A stretch of 64,000 nt of DNA from Methyloversatilis universalis EHg5. Lineage in GTDB: Bacteria; Pseudomonadota; Gammaproteobacteria; Burkholderiales; Rhodocyclaceae. The DNA lies in contig NZ_KB900539.1 in NCBI RefSeq assembly GCF_000378945.1, positions 861,241-925,240 on the forward strand. Direction: 5' to 3'. The position numbers were made by a program, and so were the translations under genes. Below the pieces are notes generated by a model, which did no database searches, was not told where the DNA came from, and saw nothing but the letters and a program-made list of their open reading frames with translations. Below, one piece after another: positions 61,828 to 64,000 of the stretch. Numbering within the stretch: position 1 is the first letter of the stretch; the number at the start of each line of letters is the position of its first letter.

Positions 61828-62028
61828 ATGACCGACAAAGCCAACCTGAAACGACGTCAGTTCCTGCTGACCGCGGGCGTCGGCGGCGTGAGCGCCGCGG
61901 CGGCCGTGGTGGCGGTGAAATCGGGCGGCAGCGATGCCGCGAAAACCGACACCGCGGCGAAGGCCGACCAGGGCGGATACCGCCTGACCGAGCACGTGGC
62001 GGCCTACTACCGCACCGCCCGCGTCTGA
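61828..62028 (+). CDS. Formate dehydrogenase region Tat-signal small protein
   Basis: 66 residues from ATG 61828 with a strong AGGAGGA site. The N-terminus has a Tat motif ('KRRQFLLTAGVGG') and a hydrophobic stretch. The short remainder ends 'YRLTEHVAAYYRTARV', the conserved tail of the TIGR02811-type family found beside formate dehydrogenases. Function is unknown; it may escort or anchor the enzyme during export. It lies 16 nt before the catalytic subunit gene, so they are co-transcribed. Confidence 0.9.
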   Translation: MTDKANLKRRQFLLTAGVGGVSAAAAVVAVKSGGSDAAKTDTAAKADQGGYRLTEHVAAYYRTARV

Positions 62029-62044
62029 TCCGAGGAGAGTCGAC

Positions 62045-64000
62045 ATGACACTGACCCGCAAACTCCCGGCGGCTGAACGGGGCGGCCGCAGCGCTGCCCG
62101 TCTGGCCCGTCCGGCCCAGACGGCTCATGCTGCCACCTCCGCGCCGCGCACGATGGACCGCCGCGCCTTCCTGAAGCGCTCCGGCATCACAGCCGGTGCA
62201 GGCGCTTTCGCGTCCGCACTGCCCTTTTCCATGGTCGGCCGCGCCGAGGCGGCGACCGCCACCGCAGCCGGTGCCAAGGTGGAGGTGAAGCGCACCGTCT
62301 GTACTCACTGTTCGGTCGGCTGCGCCGTCGACGCCGAAGTGGTGAATGGCGTGTGGGTGGGGCAGGAGCCGGTGTTCGACAGCCCGATCAATATGGGCGC
62401 GCACTGCGCCAAGGGCGCGTCGATCCGCGAGCACGGTCACGGTGAACACCGGCTGCGCTATCCGATGAAGCTGGTCGACGGCAAGTGGGTGCGCATGTCC
62501 TGGGACGACGCGCTGAACGAACTGTCGGCCCGACTGCTGAAGCTGCGCGAAGAGAGCGGCCCGGACAGCGTGTACTGGATCGGCTCGTCCAAGCACAACA
62601 ACGAGCAGGCCTACCTGATGCGCAAGTTCGTGTCGATGTGGGGCACCAACAACTGCGACCACCAGGCGCGTATCTGCCACTCGACCACGGTGGCCGGCGT
62701 GGCCAACACGTGGGGGTATGGTGCGATGACCAACTCCTACAACGACATGCAGAACTCGAAGGCGATCTTCTTCATGGGGTCGAACGCCGCCGAGGCGCAT
62801 CCGGTGTCGCTGCTGCACATCCTGCACGCGAAGGAGAACGGCGCGAAGATCGTGGTCGCCGATCCGCGCTTCACGCGCACCGCGGCCAAGGCGGACCACT
62901 TCGTGCGTATCCGCTCCGGCTCCGACATCGCCATCCTGTACGGCGTGCTGCGCCACATCTTCGAGAACGGCTGGGAAGACAAGAAGTACATCGAGGACCG
63001 CGTCTATGGCATGGACAAGATCCGCGACGAGGCGATGAAGTGGTCCGCCGACAAGGTCGAGGAAGTGAGCGGCGTGCCGGATGACCAGGTGAAGCTGATC
63101 GCCGAAACCATGGCCAAGAACAAGCCGTCGACCGTGGTGTGGTGCATGGGCCAGACCCAGCACACCACCGGCAACGCCATCGTGCGCATGATGTGCAACC
63201 TGCAGCTGGCGCTCGGCAACGTCGGCGTGGCCGGCGGCGGCACCAACATCTTCCGCGGCCACGACAACGTGCAGGGCGCGACCGACGTCGGCCCGAACCC
63301 GGATTCGCTGCCCGGCTACTACGGCATCGCGACCGGTTCGTGGAAGCACTGGGCCAATGTGTGGGGCGTCGATTACGAGTGGCTGAAGGGCCGCTACGCG
63401 TCGCAGGCGCTGATGGAGAAGTCGGGCATCACGGTGTCGCGCTGGATAGACGGCGTGACCGAGAAGAACGAACTGATAGACCAGGACCCGAACCTGCGCG
63501 CGGTGGTGTTCTGGGGCCACGCCCCGAACTCGCAGACCCGCGGCAAGGACATGCTGGAGGCGATGAAGGCGCTCGACACGCTGGTGGTGATCGACCCCTA
63601 TCCGTCGGCCACCGCGGCGATGGCGGCCAGCGCCCGCAAGGACGGCGTCTACCTGCTGCCGGCGGCGACCCAGTTCGAGACCGAGGGCTCCTGCACCGCG
63701 TCGAACCGCTCCATCCAGTGGCGCGAAAAGGTGATCGAGCCGCTGTGGGAGTCCAAGCCTGACCACACCATCATGTATCTGTTCGCGCAGAAGTTCGGCT
63801 TCGCCGAACAGCTGACCAAGAACGTGAAGGTGAACAACAACGAACCTGATGTTGCGGACATCCTGCGCGAAATCAATCGCGGCACCTGGACCATCGGCTA
63901 CACCGGCCAGTCGCCGGAGCGGCTGAAGATCCACATGCGCAACATGCAGGTGTTCGACCCGAAGACGCTGAAGGCCAAGGGCGGCATCGACAAGGAAACC
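62045..64000 (+). CDS. fdhA: Periplasmic formate dehydrogenase catalytic subunit, 3' partial
   Basis: 652 residues are visible before the window ends. ATG 62045 has GAGGAG upstream; an in-frame ATG at 62153 lies right before the Tat motif 'MDRRAFLKRSG', so the leader of 36 residues before the twin Arg may or may not be used. The [4Fe-4S] ligands are Cys86, Cys89, Cys93 ('CTHCSVGC') and Cys121 ('MGAHCAKGAS'). The molybdenum ligand is Cys211 in 'ARICHSTTVAG', with the adjacent catalytic His; this is the Cys, not selenocysteine, version. 'MGQTQHTTGN' and 'NVQGATDVGPNPD' are typical of the family. It oxidises formate in the periplasm with Mo-bis-MGD. Beta and gamma subunits are expected to the right. 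Confidence 0.96.
   Translation, partial: MTLTRKLPAAERGGRSAARLARPAQTAHAATSAPRTMDRRAFLKRSGITAGAGAFASALPFSMVGRAEAATATAAGAKVEVKRTVCTHCSVGCAVDAEVVNGVWVGQEPVFDSPINMGAHCAKGASIREHGHGEHRLRYPMKLVDGKWVRMSWDDALNELSARLLKLREESGPDSVYWIGSSKHNNEQAYLMRKFVSMWGTNNCDHQARICHSTTVAGVANTWGYGAMTNSYNDMQNSKAIFFMGSNAAEAHPVSLLHILHAKENGAKIVVADPRFTRTAAKADHFVRIRSGSDIAILYGVLRHIFENGWEDKKYIEDRVYGMDKIRDEAMKWSADKVEEVSGVPDDQVKLIAETMAKNKPSTVVWCMGQTQHTTGNAIVRMMCNLQLALGNVGVAGGGTNIFRGHDNVQGATDVGPNPDSLPGYYGIATGSWKHWANVWGVDYEWLKGRYASQALMEKSGITVSRWIDGVTEKNELIDQDPNLRAVVFWGHAPNSQTRGKDMLEAMKALDTLVVIDPYPSATAAMAASARKDGVYLLPAATQFETEGSCTASNRSIQWREKVIEPLWESKPDHTIMYLFAQKFGFAEQLTKNVKVNNNEPDVADILREINRGTWTIGYTGQSPERLKIHMRNMQVFDPKTLKAKGGIDKET

Noticed and set aside
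62675-62677. Possible selenocysteine in the formate dehydrogenase
   Set aside because: The codon at the molybdenum ligand is TGC (Cys211), not TGA, and no SECIS-like hairpin is needed.

Overview
The window is about 64 kb of GC-rich chromosomal DNA that looks betaproteobacterial, possibly Rhodocyclales or Methyloversatilis-like. That placement is an inference from four things: the PEP-CTERM sorting signal, an RpfE-type gene beside recJ, a single LolC/E-type permease with lolD, and a periplasmic formate dehydrogenase locus with DUF3305, DUF3306 and a small formate-dehydrogenase-region Tat protein. Genes are tightly packed with many 4-nt ATGA overlaps. I found no tRNA, rRNA, CRISPR array, insertion sequence, integrase or prophage gene.

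Region 1 (2-11855, + strand): the 3' end of a giant exported protein of carboxypeptidase-regulatory-like beta-sandwich repeats. It carries three copies of an unnamed module of about 230-270 residues. It is followed in one tight operon by a secreted thioredoxin-fold-like protein, a secreted ankyrin-repeat protein and a secreted PAP2/vanadium-haloperoxidase-like protein. Region 2 (11817-18000, - strand): a coupled MFS and AEC transporter pair, then a complete TRAP transporter. Its large subunit has an unusual insertion of about 185 residues, and hairpin terminators punctuate the locus. Region 3 (18097-32000): mostly housekeeping genes: an M48 metalloprotease lipoprotein, recJ, an RpfE-like gene, lolC-lolD, a DUF2062 gene, comEC, an alpha/beta hydrolase, a DUF1415 gene, an orphan GAF histidine kinase and truC. 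It also holds a three-copy 34-bp tandem repeat, a four-tract G-quadruplex motif covering a ribosome binding site, and REP-like elements.

Region 4 (32206-53026, + strand) is the most unusual part. A MotA/TolQ/ExbB proton channel is fused to periplasmic DUF2341 and LamG domains. It is followed by two ExbD proteins, a TonB-like protein, a porin, a coiled-coil periplasmic protein, a PEP-CTERM protein, a PstS-like binding protein, and a two-partner secretion pair (TpsB and a 3527-residue TpsA). The only two cysteines in the TpsA lie in its last ten residues, which suggests an HMW1-like disulfide tether. I infer an energised envelope system for surface assembly or substrate capture.

Region 5 (53037-64000) is a formate dehydrogenase island. 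A leftward operon moaA-fdhD-mobA-moeA-HTH/PBP regulator makes, loads and probably senses the molybdenum cofactor. A rightward set encodes DUF3305, DUF3306, a 698-residue polyferredoxin, a TorD-like chaperone, a small Tat protein and the catalytic subunit, which is cut by the window end. A near-consensus sigma-54 promoter lies just before the polyferredoxin gene.
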